Origin: Larix kaempferi
Taxonomy: Eukaryota; Streptophyta; Pinopsida; Pinales; Pinaceae
Length of the DNA: 64,000 nucleotides
Reading direction: 5' to 3'
Assembly: GCA_027924585.1 (NCBI GenBank)
Contig: BSBM01000092.1
Span: 10,881,001-10,945,000 of the forward strand
Positions 1 to 9,658 of the stretch are shown piece by piece. Position numbers and translations under genes: made by a program. Below the pieces are notes generated by a model. It worked only from the letters and a program-made list of their open reading frames with translations. It was not told the DNA's origin and searched no databases. Position 1 is the stretch's first letter. Every line of letters starts with the position of its first letter.

Positions 1-1648
1 ATCACATATCATCAATAGCTATCATCCAGGGTCTAATCCATCTCATGTCTTGTGGTTGACTTTGGTCAAACTGGGTTTGACCAAGTCAAACTGACCCATA
101 ATATGATCCAAACTATAAACATCAAGGTGCTGTAAGTGGATTTGGTTAAAGCATGCTTCATTAATCATTCCAGTAGCAATATAAACACAAAGTAATCATT
201 TCACTGGCGATCTAAAACAAGATATTCAAGATTTTCAATAATAATAACAGCTCAGACTTAGAACCTCAAGACTATACTCACTTCATGGCTGTGATAAATT
301 TGCTAGTGATGGGTGAGGGTGTATAAATGCAAGGTTAGGCTAAGGGATGACTGTACTGACTTGACACTGTGACACTTTGGAAGTGGGAAAGGGGATACAC
401 ACTATAGCATATGCTGGACAAGCAATAACACAGGGGATGGCAGTGTCTCACAAATGGGTGAGTTGTTTCAGAAGTGTTTATTCAACCTTGGCATATGTCT
501 ACAACTCACATCCAAGCTGATATAGCTCCGTGAGGATCTTTTCTAGAGCCGCCATGACCAGGTGCCAGGAAACCGTAACTCAAGACTCTAGGGGACACTT
601 AGAATAAGCTGTCCCAAGCTCCATCTCATATCACAACCCGTGGGGTAATGAGGAATAATCATTACAGTATAGGCCAGCAAATCATTAGATATACATTTAA
701 CCACTACTTTTTGGGCCTTTCATTCATTTCCATTGCCTTGATCCGTGTGTGTTGAAAAACACATTCTTGGATTTACATTTATTAGGCTTTCTTGATCTGT
801 GTGTGTTGAGAGACACATTCTTGGATTTACATTCATTTCACATGCCTTTCATTCACGTGTGTTGAGAAACACATTCTAGAATGGGCTTTAAGATATACAA
901 TAGAGTTTCCAGATACATGTAATGATGGTAGTACTATCTGTTTCAGGTTTAGCCAACACAACTTAGACAACTCAAAGCCAAGACACAATATAACAGGGAA
1001 GCTTATCCAACAAAGAGGCTAGAGTGGGGGAAAGTTCTCCATATCACAAGTCAAGTAGTAAGTCAAGGTCACAACAATAACTGGAAGGTAACGGATGGGT
1101 GGAGATAGTGAAATTGATGCCAACACTAGCAAGCCAAACAAATGGTGGGAATGATCACCTCCATTCTCCTAGGAGGGTGAAACCAATGAGTATAGGCAAG
1201 AACCTCTATCATCTGAGCAGGACACTAGATAAATATATAATAAAGACCAAATCCAATATATATATATGATCACCAGATCATGACACTAAATGCTACAACA
1301 TGCTACTAAAATGAATGGGAATGCAATATAAACCAATACACCAGATAATACCTGCTGGATCATATACCTGTTCAAACCATCTGAACTATCATCTGTCAAC
1401 TGAGAACCTATTACTGCAACTCTGGGCACTGCATACTGCTCTGTAATGGCAAAATGGCTACATCGGTCATCTAACCTGAGTTTCCTGAGACTCAGTCATG
1501 GCAAAAGAATGTACTGCTGCTCACAATCATAGGAGTGATCCAAAATAGATGCTCATCTCAAGCATCTCAGTGTAAAGGACTGGCTGAAAAATATACTGGA
1601 ATCTCGATAAAATATATGGTAGCCCCAGCTACTATAAATGTGATAACA
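1..1648 (-). mobile_element. Partial long LTR of the G-type gypsy family
   Basis: The plus strand ends with ACTATAAATGTGATAACA, close to the LTR end of the tandem array at 43171 (ACTATATATGTGATAACA). Long stretches such as the block around 280-480 match the array LTR around 41830-42060 at moderate divergence. The sequence after 1648 is not the gypsy internal region. It is a LINE coding relic, so this is either a solo LTR or the 5' LTR of a minus-strand element whose body lies left of the window. It carries an extra block of roughly 150 bp around 490-650 that the array LTR lacks. The left part is cut by the window edge. Confidence 0.8.
740..880. repeat. Three hairpin-forming repeats inside the LTR
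   Basis: Three copies of a GTGTGTTGA-AACACATTC motif start near 740, 793 and 851. Each can fold as a TGTGTT/AACACA stem. The array LTR has one related copy (42160-42194). Confidence 0.6.
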
Positions 1649-2250
1649 GTACCAAACAATAACCCCAGGCTTGACACAATTCCGTAGAGAGGGGATTCAA
1701 GTTGGGGGGTCATCAATCCGGACCAACCAATATTCAATTTTTTACTCACTAAAGACTACCCAGAAGCACTGCAAAAGAGATCCAAATAGCCCCTAGTAAG
1801 CTCTACCGATACCTGATCTACCGGAACCAAGAAAACAGAATCATCAGCAAAATGGTTATTAACCATTTCAAACCCATCCAGTAGAACAATACCCAAAATT
1901 CTTCCTTGCATCTAAGCCAATTACAATAACTAACCCAAAGCATCAGCAACAAGGACGTACAAATAAGGGACAAGAGAACCCCCTTTGCCTTATCAAACGA
2001 TGAAGATGGATGACAATGATCAAGGTACTATTCACCTAAACAAAGGTTGAGGCATTTGAAAATAGAGTATTTACCAGGCAACAAATTGGAACAAATCCAA
2101 GGCACTAAAGCATCTCCGTAATAAAGTACCAATCAACCCTATCATCTGCCTTGACAAAGTTGATTTTAAGACAGAGTCCTGGCTACTCTCCCTAAGCCCC
2201 ATTCCATAGCCTCCTCTGCAGAGATCACTGTGACAAGGATGAGACTGCTG
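1649..2250 (-). pseudogene. LINE (non-LTR retrotransposon) reverse transcriptase fragment
   Basis: The minus strand, read with frame jumps, gives successive blocks typical of plant L1-type reverse transcriptase: EEAMEWG, then SQDSVLKINFVKADDRVDW (usual form AYDRVDW), then RQGGSLVPYLYVLVADALG, then NNHFADDSVFLVPV with the FADD active-site motif, then LDLFCSASG. Frameshifts and stops interrupt it throughout, so it is dead. It stops abruptly at the gypsy LTR end at 1648, which indicates the LTR inserted into this LINE. It lies just downstream, on the same strand, of a purple acid phosphatase exon, so it probably sits in an intron of that gene. The upstream limit is approximate. Confidence 0.8.
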
Positions 2251-2594
2251 CAGAAAGGAAAACAAAAAGAGATAGCAAAGGGGCTATGGTTTGCCTGAAC
2301 AGAATTTATTACTTTGAGATAAATATACCTCCTCTACTTGTCCTTTATAACAGATTTTCATAAAAAGATATGTCAGTGAAACTAATATTTGAAAGGAAAC
2401 CCCAAAAAATGGGAAAGAGAAGATGAAACTAAAACACTTTAGCATCCAGACAGTATATGCAGGAAAGGCAATGCATCAATTCCTTGGAAATGTTGATGGT
2501 TTGAGATGCCAGCAACATTGGAAAGTAGCAAAACACTAACCTAGATCTGAAGCTAACCACAAAAACAACATCAAGTTAAGAAATATGTACATAC
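2251..2594. other. Probable intron sequence of the phosphatase gene
   Basis: No coding signal was found. It begins, on the minus strand, with the splice donor GTATGT at 2594-2589 after the phosphatase exon and runs into the LINE relic. Confidence 0.45.
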
Positions 2595-2818
2595 AATTTC
2601 AGGAACAAAATCAATCTCACGGTTTCCTGCAGTCCATATCCAAGGTTGATAAGCTGTGCTTTTCTCAGTAAATCTCCCCCATGTATCCCACCTCCTATTG
2701 TCATGAAATGGGTAGGTGTCTGCATAAGAAAGGTCCCCTACATACAGAACAGTCTGTCCTTTTGTTTTCAAATAATGTTGAAAGGTCCTACTTGAGTCAA
2801 AGGACTGACCAAGATCCC
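2595..2818 (-). pseudogene. Purple acid phosphatase exon, metal-site His changed
   Basis: Purple acid phosphatases hydrolyse phosphate esters with a Fe/metal centre and in plants are mostly secreted or vacuolar. This 224-nt exon reads DLGQSFDSS, then [19 protein letters not shown], then [20 protein letters not shown], then [13 protein letters not shown] on the minus strand. It therefore covers metal motifs GDLG and GDLSYAD and the third motif, which is GNHE in the family. Here GNHE reads GNRE (codon CGT), so a metal-binding or catalytic His is lost. The exon is bounded by an acceptor (TTTTGCAG before 2818) and a donor (GTATGT from 2594), as in the plant gene. No other exon of the gene was recognised in the window, and LINE and LTR insertions lie downstream. 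It is likely a gene remnant, although a sequencing error at that codon or an intact gene spread over long introns cannot be excluded. Confidence 0.85.
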
Positions 2819-3796
2819 CTGCAAAAGGAATATTCTTTCTTAGTTTTATGCTTGCAAACCAGAAAGAAAATCAGAAAAATTAAATATAAAATTAACATAG
2901 TACATTTTGTGGGGAATATAAGATCTTCATTAGAAGAACATATTAGTTCCATTATTACTGAACTTGTTTTCTGTTTCATGGATGGACATTTCTATTTTTT
3001 AGAAGACTACAAAAATGTAAATCTTTGATCTGAATTCTTCAGACCTTATTCACAATCAACTTTTCAGAATTTGAAATACTTCAAGACCTGAGAGATGCCA
3101 TTACTGAGCAAGTCCCAAATTTATGGGAGCAAAATAAGAATTCTGTGGGGAAAATTCCAAGACTGCATAAGAAAAGGACAAGACAAAACTGGTAGTTCTG
3201 CAATTTTGGATACAGTAGATTAGAATGGACAAGTGTAGAGCCAAATCTCATAAAAAGTAGCAAAAGAGGGATAATACAAGGAAATACAGTGATTTCAATC
3301 CTCTGTTTGTTCCATTTTTAGGCTGTAGATGTTAGTTTGATTTGATATACAGATTCAATGTGAGTGGAAGCAGAAATTCAAAGACAATTGAATCTAGATT
3401 CCATACAAAGTCTGAGGAAAATCACATATTATATTTTGCTTTACATTATTTGATTACAACTTACAGAATTGCATGGAGCATCAATGAACTTCACTGTTTC
3501 CTTTCCAGTCAGAACTAGGGGCATACTTATCAGAATCTGGTGTCTGGATCTTCAGCAAGGGCTTGCCCATCTCTATCTCTTGACAATTTTTGTCTCACAA
3601 ATCATTTCCCTTCTTCTCTCCAACATCAAATGTCTAATCCTTCTCTCATAACAGATGAGACTTCCTTTTATATGTGTTTCCCCCTTTGCAATTACTTTTG
3701 TAATTGTCACTCATCTTCATTTCTTGGCATATGTTCTTTCTTCTTCAGACCAAACTGACATGTCTAAGGGATCTGGTAACTCACATCTGAGAGGTC
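2819..3796. other. No recognisable gene; possible intron or upstream part of the phosphatase
   Basis: I looked for the preceding phosphatase exon on the minus strand and did not find it. The short open frames here show no family motif. A splice-donor-like GTAAGT lies on the minus strand near 3470 but is not enough to call an exon. Confidence 0.4.
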
Positions 3797-4385
3797 TGTT
3801 ATCACACAAAGTGTAGTTGCCAACTAGAGGGATCCTATCCAGGATGGTAGAGGAAGGCAATTAACCGGTGACACTTGCAAAGGCCTCGTTCACCACTAGA
3901 TAAAGAGGTTGTCACACCAAACGGGCTCTTGTCTCTTTAAATCAATTCGTAGAATGACCAAGGGGGAGACCCTACTAGCCTATGATGGCTAGCAAACCTA
4001 CTCAAAGTGCTCTAAGGGATAGACAATGGATACAGGAGACAAAACAATGAGTAAATGGATCTAGATCTAGAAAGATAAATGTGGTAAGTGAGGTTAGGGT
4101 CAAGTTGGAGAGGCTTAAGGCAAGGAAAATGGTCCAACTTGACATAAAATATACCACAATGAATTTAGGAAAGTAGATCTAGATAGATCTAGTTCATACG
4201 AGGGATACCCAAATTGGATCAACCTAGGGTTTATGCAAATGAGACCAAAGTGGACCCAAAATAGTAGATCTGTGTGTTTAAAGACTAGATCTAGGTGCTT
4301 GAAGAGTAGATCTGTGAATATTGGAGGGTTCAAGCATACCGAACTGATAAATCTGAAAATTTGACCAAAGACCAAGGATGGCGTC
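3797..4385 (-). mobile_element. Gypsy LTR fragment (long-LTR family), minus orientation
   Basis: It starts TGTTATCACACAAAGTGTAGTTGCC and continues with a shared GATGGTAGAGGA block. This matches the reverse complement of the LTR ending at 15196, including the GGGGGAGACCCTA block near 3960. It contains clustered TAGATCTAG motifs like the other family LTRs. The far end is truncated near 4385, where a plus-oriented LTR end of element C begins. The right limit is approximate. Confidence 0.65.
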
Positions 4386-4389
4386 CCAC

Positions 4390-4553
4390 CTAGATCTTTT
4401 ATTGGTTAAGGCTCCCCCTGGGTTCTAGAGTTACCCGAAGTGTTGAGAGGTTGGACTGTGGTGACATTAGGTTTATTCTCTCCCAAGCTTACCGACACTA
4501 TCCCTGGTCCACACAACCTAGCTATGTTAGGGCTACTAGTTTGAGTAGTAACA
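4390..4553 (+). mobile_element. 3' end of element C LTR (copy 1)
   Basis: This stretch is repeated at about 6060-6226 with only modest divergence, from ATTGGTTA-type sequence through GAGTTACCCGAAGTGTTGAGAGG to the end GAGTAGTAACA. Directly after it come 3 nt and an Asp-tRNA primer site, the layout expected downstream of a 5' LTR. Its end resembles the 4.4-kb family LTR end (TAGGG..ACTA..GTTG..TAACA). The beginning of this LTR is not present or not recognisable. Confidence 0.6.
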
Positions 4554-4556
4554 TTT

Positions 4557-4574
4557 TGGCGCCATTGTCGGGGA
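4557..4574 (+). promoter_or_regulatory. Primer binding site for tRNA-Asp, element C copy 1
   Basis: TGGCGCCATTGTCGGGGA differs at two positions from the exact complement of the plant Asp-tRNA 3' end seen in element G (TGGCGCCGTTGCCGGGGA). The spacer from the LTR is TTT, as in G. Confidence 0.75.
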
Positions 4575-5020
4575 CACAAAAGAAAAGTGATGGCATTCCA
4601 TTCGAGGTGTTCCCTAGTTTATTTCATTCATTTTCGACAAGGCTTGACATTTTGGCATCATTGTCGGGGACCTCAAAGAACAGTGACGAAATTCCCTTGA
4701 AGAGGGATTCCCGGGTTGAATCTATTTATCTTTCAGGTACATCCAACATCTTTTTGTGTGACTCAGGTACATTCTTGTTTTGTACTTTGGTGAGATTTGT
4801 TTTGATCTAACTTGACAGGTCTCACTTGGCGACTCCACTGAAGAAAATTAAAGAGGTAATCTACAAGAACGAGTCCAAGAGGTAAGTTTTGCTTTGTACT
4901 TTGAGAGGATTATTGTTAAGGGATAACATTGCAAGTCCTCTTTGGTGACTCCACTGAAGAAAACAAATCAAAGAAGTGCAATTCAAAACAACAAACCATG
5001 GTTATTAATAAGAAGATGAT
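4575..5020 (+). other. Leader of element C copy 1
   Basis: Untranslated leader between primer site and gag. It contains two copies of a TGGCGACTCCACTGAAGAAAA-like motif (near 4826 and 4940); the TGGCGACTCC core also occurs in the leader of element G. No open frame with family resemblance was seen. Confidence 0.55.
4653..4670 (+). repeat. Second primer-site-like box in the C leader
   Basis: TGGCATCATTGTCGGGGA, preceded by ACATT as at the true site, lies 96 nt downstream of the first box. The same doubled arrangement is present in copy 2 (6230 and 6325). Confidence 0.6.
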
Positions 5021-5965
5021 ATGGCATCCTTTGATGAAACACGGATGCACAATCGAAATGCTCCATTGGATTTCTCATATATTTCGGGATATCCAAATGA
5101 GTCAAATGAATTTGGTTGGACCAAGTCCATCCCAATATTTCGTGAATATGAAGATACAGTTGCAGAGCATATTATGATGTTCAGAAAATTTCTTGTGGCA
5201 TGGGATATTGTGGACAAGGATCTCAGAATGAAGAGGTTCATAATATCTCTTGATTTGCAGAATAACAAGGATGTGGGAGATTGGTATGATGAGCTTCCTC
5301 ATAAGGGGATACATTCACTCTTGCAATTGGTCGAGGCGTTCGGAAAAGAGTGGGATCCTGATCTTGACGAAGAAATTATGGAGTCCATGATTTCCCTTAC
5401 CAAGAAGTAGCATGTCCAAGAAATCCTTGAAGACCGTTTTGCTCCTCTTGATTTATCAGCCACTTCAGATGAGTTACCAAGGACATTCATGGACGAATTT
5501 TGTGACCGAAATGGTTATCCTGTCGACCATGTCCAAGAGTTTCTAGTAAATGCTCCAAACTGTAGTATCAAGGATGAATACACCTACATGAAGTCATTTG
5601 TGTTGCATTTGGGAGGCAAGTCCATTGCTTGGTTTAAAGACCTAGTGAAAGGTACAATATCCTCTCTTGCAAAATTGATAGAGGTATTTTGTACCTATTG
5701 GTGCCCAGAAAAATACAAGAGATGGATACCCTACGTCGAAGAGGCGAAGGGATTGTTTAAGAAAGGAATCCAGGTAGAAGATCAAGTCCTTGAGGAAAAT
5801 ATTGAAGAGGAACATAGCAAAGATGATCAAATTGTCCCAAACCTAAAAGAGCATGAAGCAGACCTTGTAGAAGAAATCTGTGAAGTTCTAGCCATGAAAT
5901 TTGCCTTGAAAGGCATGATATTATTTCGTATTTGTGATAAGGTGAATAACTCCATTGATTTATGA
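5021..5965 (+). pseudogene. Gag protein of element C, copy 1, one internal stop
   Basis: Gag forms the particle that packages retrotransposon RNA in the cytoplasm. The frame starts at ATG 5021 (ASFDETRMH) and would be about 314 residues, interrupted by TAG at 5408-5410 where copy 2 has GAG. Two capsid-like modules follow each other: residues about 65-115 (MKRFIISLD..DWYDELPHKGIHS..LVEAFGKEWDP) and about 190-240 (MKSFVLHLGG..AWFKDLVKGTISS..LIEVFCTYWCP). The second has the AWF..L..GTI.S..L...F pattern of the retrotransposon gag family. No CCHC zinc knuckle, protease or polymerase follows; the frame ends and an LTR end begins about 100 nt later. It looks like a gag-only (non-autonomous) element. 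Confidence 0.75.
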
Positions 5966-6226
5966 TTGTTGTGGCTTGCTTTGATATTGTTTGACTCCAT
6001 TAACGCATTAATCATAGTCATAAGGTGTGGTGGAAGGTATTTGTTGCTTGTGGTTGGTTGTAGGTATCTTTCATTGATTAGGGTCTTCCCCTATGTTTTG
6101 GAGTTACCCAAAGTGTTGAGAGGTTGGATTGTGGTGACATTGGGTCTATTCTCTCCCAAGCTTACAGACACTATACCTAATCCACACAACCTAGTTGTGT
6201 TAGGGCTGCTAATTTGAGCAGTAACA
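5966..6226 (+). mobile_element. LTR 3' end of element C, copy 2
   Basis: From about 6060 it repeats the 4390-4553 segment (GAGTTACCCAAAGTGTTGAGAGG to TTTGAGCAGTAACA). The first ~95 nt after the gag stop have no recognised content. The repeat makes the LTR end-primer site-gag block present twice about 1.67 kb apart. Confidence 0.6.
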
Positions 6227-6229
6227 TTT

Positions 6230-6247
6230 TGGCGTCGTTGCCAGGGA
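6230..6247 (+). promoter_or_regulatory. Primer binding site for tRNA-Asp, element C copy 2
   Basis: TGGCGTCGTTGCCAGGGA, three nt after the LTR end TAACA. A second box, TGGCGTCATTGCCGAGGA, lies at 6325-6342. Both are diverged copies of the Asp-tRNA complement. Confidence 0.7.
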
Positions 6248-6692
6248 CTCAAAGGAAAAGTGACGACATTCCATTGTAGGTGTCCCTGGTTTATGTCATT
6301 CATTTTCAACAAGGCTTAACATTTTGGCGTCATTGCCGAGGACCTCAAAGAACAGTGACGACAATCCATTGAAGAGGGATTCCTAGGTTGAAATTATTTA
6401 TCTTTCAAATACATCCAACGTCTTTTTGTGTGACTCGGGTACGTTCTTGTTTTGTACTTTGGTGAGATTCGTTTTGATCTAACTTGACAAGTCTCACCTG
6501 GCAACTCCACTAAAGAAAAATAAAGAGGTACTCCACAAGAACGAGTCCAAAAGGTATGTTTTGCTTTGTACTTTGATAGGATTATTGTTAAGGGATAACT
6601 TGGCAAGTCCTATTTCGTGACTCTACTAGAGAAAACAAATCAAAGAAGTACAATTCAAAACAACAAACCTCGACTAATAATAAGAAGATGAT
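6248..6692 (+). other. Leader of element C copy 2
   Basis: Closely parallels 4575-5020, including both short leader motifs before the gag start. No separate gene seen. Confidence 0.55.
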
Positions 6693-6837
6693 ATGGTGTC
6701 CTTTGATGAAACAAGGATGCACATCGGTATGCTCTATTGGATTTCTCAAATATTTTGGGATATCGAAATGAGTCAGATGAATGTGGTTGGAACAAGTCCA
6801 TCCCAATATTTCGTGAATATGAAGATACAGTTGCAGA
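6693..6837 (+). pseudogene. Gag of element C copy 2, 5' part, split by the hAT
   Basis: It starts at ATG 6693 (VSFDETRMHIG) and matches copy 1 from 5021, with a likely frameshift relative to copy 1 after the first codons. It is interrupted after GATACAGTTGCAGA by the hAT. The 8 nt GTTGCAGA at 6830-6837 recur at 33693-33700, where the gag sequence resumes. Confidence 0.75.
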
Positions 6838-6906
6838 CTAAGTCACCTGACACGAGGACACGGGACACGAAGGACACGAAAATACGAGTGTCCGACACGG
6901 ACACGG
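6838..6906. repeat. hAT left inverted repeat and subterminal motif array
   Basis: CTAAGTCAC is followed by repeated GGACACGA units and GTGTCCGACACGGACACGG. Such subterminal repeats are the usual transposase-binding sites of hAT elements. Confidence 0.8.
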
Positions 6907-6937
6907 TGACCCCTGGAATCAAGACACGAAGTACACG

Positions 6938-6962
6938 TTATATATATATATATATATATATA
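6938..6962. repeat. (AT)n microsatellite
   Basis: Uninterrupted TA dinucleotides, followed by A/T-rich sequence to about 7000. Confidence 0.9.
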
Positions 6963-7276
6963 TTTTAAAAATTATATATATTAATTTTTAAAAATATAGA
7001 CATATAGATCCAATTTTTTTTAGAAACTAGAACATTTCCAAATATTCAATGGAAATTACTAATTAGAAATTTAGAATCAATACACAATACACATTTTGTC
7101 ATTCACAAATCACAATGAGACACAAAGATGATAGCGCAAGATGTCGAAAGCATATTTCTCATTAAGTCATCAAAATCAAAATGTATTACATAGATGTCGG
7201 AATGCCAATGGCAACTAATAGTAAATACAAAAAGGGGTAGATCATAGGTGAGATCAAGATGGAAGAATCTCATCTG

Positions 7277-9112
7277 TCAATAGTCCTCCTCCATGCCTGA
7301 ATCAACAAACTCATCACTACCCTGATCCTCATCATCCTCCTCCTCCTCCTCCTCCTCTCTGCCCATCTGATGATCTGCATCTGTTGGTGTGGAGGATGAC
7401 CCCTCCATAGGATCACCATCATCAAAAGTGACTGGCTCTAGCACTGGATCATTAAGATCTATGTTGGCTAATTCCAACTGAGTACTGTTGTCCAAACCCA
7501 TATCATCAGGAAAGACATCCCACATCTTTGTCTTTTCCTTCACCCACTCCTCCCTCTTCCTGTAAATAAGACGAAAGTTGGAGTGCACATACGCCAACGT
7601 CTCTTCCCTGGACTACTCAAGCCTACTCTTCCTCAAGCTGTACAAGTTCCCATATGTGCTCCAATTCCTCTCACAACAAGAGGATGAAGTAACTTGAGAG
7701 ATGACCCTCAAGGCTATCTTCTGTAGAAGAGGGCATGTTGCCCCATGAGTTTCCCACCAAACATAGGGTTTCTTAACCTCCATGTCTCTAAGCACCTCAT
7801 ATCCTCCAAATCTCCCAAAGCTAGTCGAAAACTCTACAAATCCCTCCTCCACCTCCTCGAGTAGGTCTCTATCCTGAAGTAGTCGTCTAAATGTTGTCTT
7901 TCTCCCCTGTGAGATCTCTCCATCCATGTGAGGAGGGACTCTGCATGAGGACCCCGACCCACCATTGAGCCAATCATGACAGTAGAACTTGGGATACAAT
8001 GACTAGGCCAAGCAATGCAAAGGTGTGTAATTCTTATCCCACCTGGAGATAAGAATATCCTGTATGGTGGACCATAAGTTCTTTGTCGATGTCTCATACT
8101 CGACACACTCATTCTCCATAACAATGGTCCTCATGGACTCAATCATGGAATCCCACCCCTCATAAACATCTGCTAGGATGGGCTGGCCCGTGTTTACAAA
8201 CCGCAACAAAGAAATGATCAGCTCCATGATCCTAATGGTAAGATCTACCCTCTCCCACCAACCATCATCTAGCACTATGTCCTTTACCTTTTTTGAAGCA
8301 ACCTGATCCGTTTTTCCACAAAAAGACCAAAACTCTGAAATAACCATGGACCCAAGAACGGTTTTTGACCTCTCTCAACCTCTTGAGCATGATGAATGAG
8401 GAAGCAAACCAAGTATCTGCAACCGTCAACAATGAAATATGTGTGTACTCTTTGTAGATTGTGAGGGCATTGGTGTGGTTTTGTACAAAGTTACGGATAT
8501 GGCGTGCATCCTCAATAAGTTTGTCAATCCATGTCACATTTGAAGCAATAGATTTCAGTGCTAAATTCAAAGAATGGACAATGCAAGGTGCCCAAAATAC
8601 CTATAAGATCAATAAAAGCAAGTATAAATGAGTCTAGATTCTAGACTCTACAAGACTACAACTAACAACTCAAATGAATGAGCAAATGAGCAATGCAATT
8701 ATGCAAGGTGTCCAAAATGAAAATACCTGTGGATATTTAGCTTCCACAAGCATGCCAACAGCCTTGCAAACAGGTGCATTGTCCGTGATGATTTGTACAC
8801 AAGAATCAACACATACGTCTTCAATGACTTTGATGAACAACTCACCCATATATTGTGCATTCTTGTATTTCCCAAGAGCATCCACCGCTTTCAAGAACAC
8901 CGGTCCATTTGGGGAAGACACCATGAAATTGATGAGTGGATGGCGTGTTGCATCCATCCATCCATCTGAAACAATACTAACACCACATGTGGGCCATTTT
9001 GATCTAATTGGGTCAATAATTTTATCCACCTCCTTCTTTTCCTTAACCAACAATGTGGCTTTAGGCTTCCCTGAACCAGGAGGCACATAACCAATTGGAG
9101 CTCGTTCAATTA
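7277..9112 (-). pseudogene. hAT transposase, central and C-terminal part
   Basis: hAT transposases cut and reinsert the element in the nucleus. Read on the minus strand, the part after the copia insertion begins IERAPIGYVPPGSG and continues with the DUF659-type domain (VSIVSDGWMDATRHPLINF, IITDNAPVCKAVG). It then has WIDKLIEDARHIRNFV, WWERVDLTIRIMELI and the C-terminal dimerisation domain (WWETHGATCPLLQKIAL, SSCCERNWSTY, AYVHSNFRLIYRKREEW), and ends in an acidic Glu/Asp-rich tail. A 126-bp intron lies at 8601-8726. There is a frameshift near 8345, an in-frame stop at 8003-8005 and another near 7610, so it is not functional as it stands. The 5' part of the gene is 23.5 kb away across copia A. 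Confidence 0.88.
8601..8726 (-). other. Short intron in the hAT transposase, flanked by a direct repeat
   Basis: Donor CACAG|GTATTTT at 8727/8726 and acceptor CTTATAG|GTATTTT at 8601/8600 on the minus strand. Splicing joins KYPQ to VFWAPCIVHSLNLAL, restoring the conserved hAT sequence. The first bases of the intron repeat the first bases of the next exon (GTATTTT..TTTGGACACCTTGCAT against GTATTTTGGGCACCTTGCAT). Confidence 0.75.
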
Positions 9113-9433
9113 TGTTGATGTAATTGTAACTTCGGAAGATATTCTATTGTATTTTATATTGTTATTATTATTGTATTTTATTTATACCTTCGTCGGAGAT
9201 GTTTTTCCTCCGCTCGGGGATGTCATTATGATGCTTAGTCATCCTAGGTCATTGAGGTAAAAGCCTCCCATGTAAGTCGGGGCAATAGACCCCTTAAAGA
9301 GTCAAATATAATTGTATTATTGAGTCTCCTAGAGGAGTCGGCCCAGTTAGGTTTATTGGGGACGACCTAGTAAGTGAAAAGGTCAAGCAAAAGTAAAGTA
9401 TAAATAGAGAGCATAGCTCTCTCATTTGTACAC
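9113..9433 (+). repeat. Copia A 5' LTR, left part
   Basis: Matches 32001-32321 with about seven differences by eye. TATAAATA promoter box at 9399-9406. Interrupted after TTTGTACAC; the LTR resumes at 16028 after the repeated TACAC. Confidence 0.93.
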
Positions 9434-9658
9434 TGTTATCACCTATTTTGTACAAATAGTTGAATTTCTCGTGAGCCGCCAGTTTCATGAACATGATTCA
9501 TGTTCATCATCAGTGTTCAGAGGTTCAGAAGTCATTTTCAGGGAAATTTTGCCCCATTTGTAATAACTCCATGTTCATAACCCCATGAGGAAAATGTAAA
9601 AAGTTGGTCTAAATGGGATCCTTTTATAAAAGACTCGGCTATCCGTAGGTTTAGCCAT
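9434..9658. other. Left end of the composite insertion, no gene
   Basis: Begins TGTTATCACCTA and contains a short palindrome (ATGAACATG-ATT-CATGTTCAT near 9486-9506). Nothing coding seen. Confidence 0.4.

Noticed and set aside
3469-3758. A further phosphatase exon near a GTAAGT donor
   Set aside because: The translation on either strand does not match the expected phosphatase N-terminal region.
9434-9443. TGTTATCACC at 9434 as the start of a full long LTR
   Set aside because: Similarity to the family LTR stops after about 12 nt and no 4.4-kb LTR follows directly.
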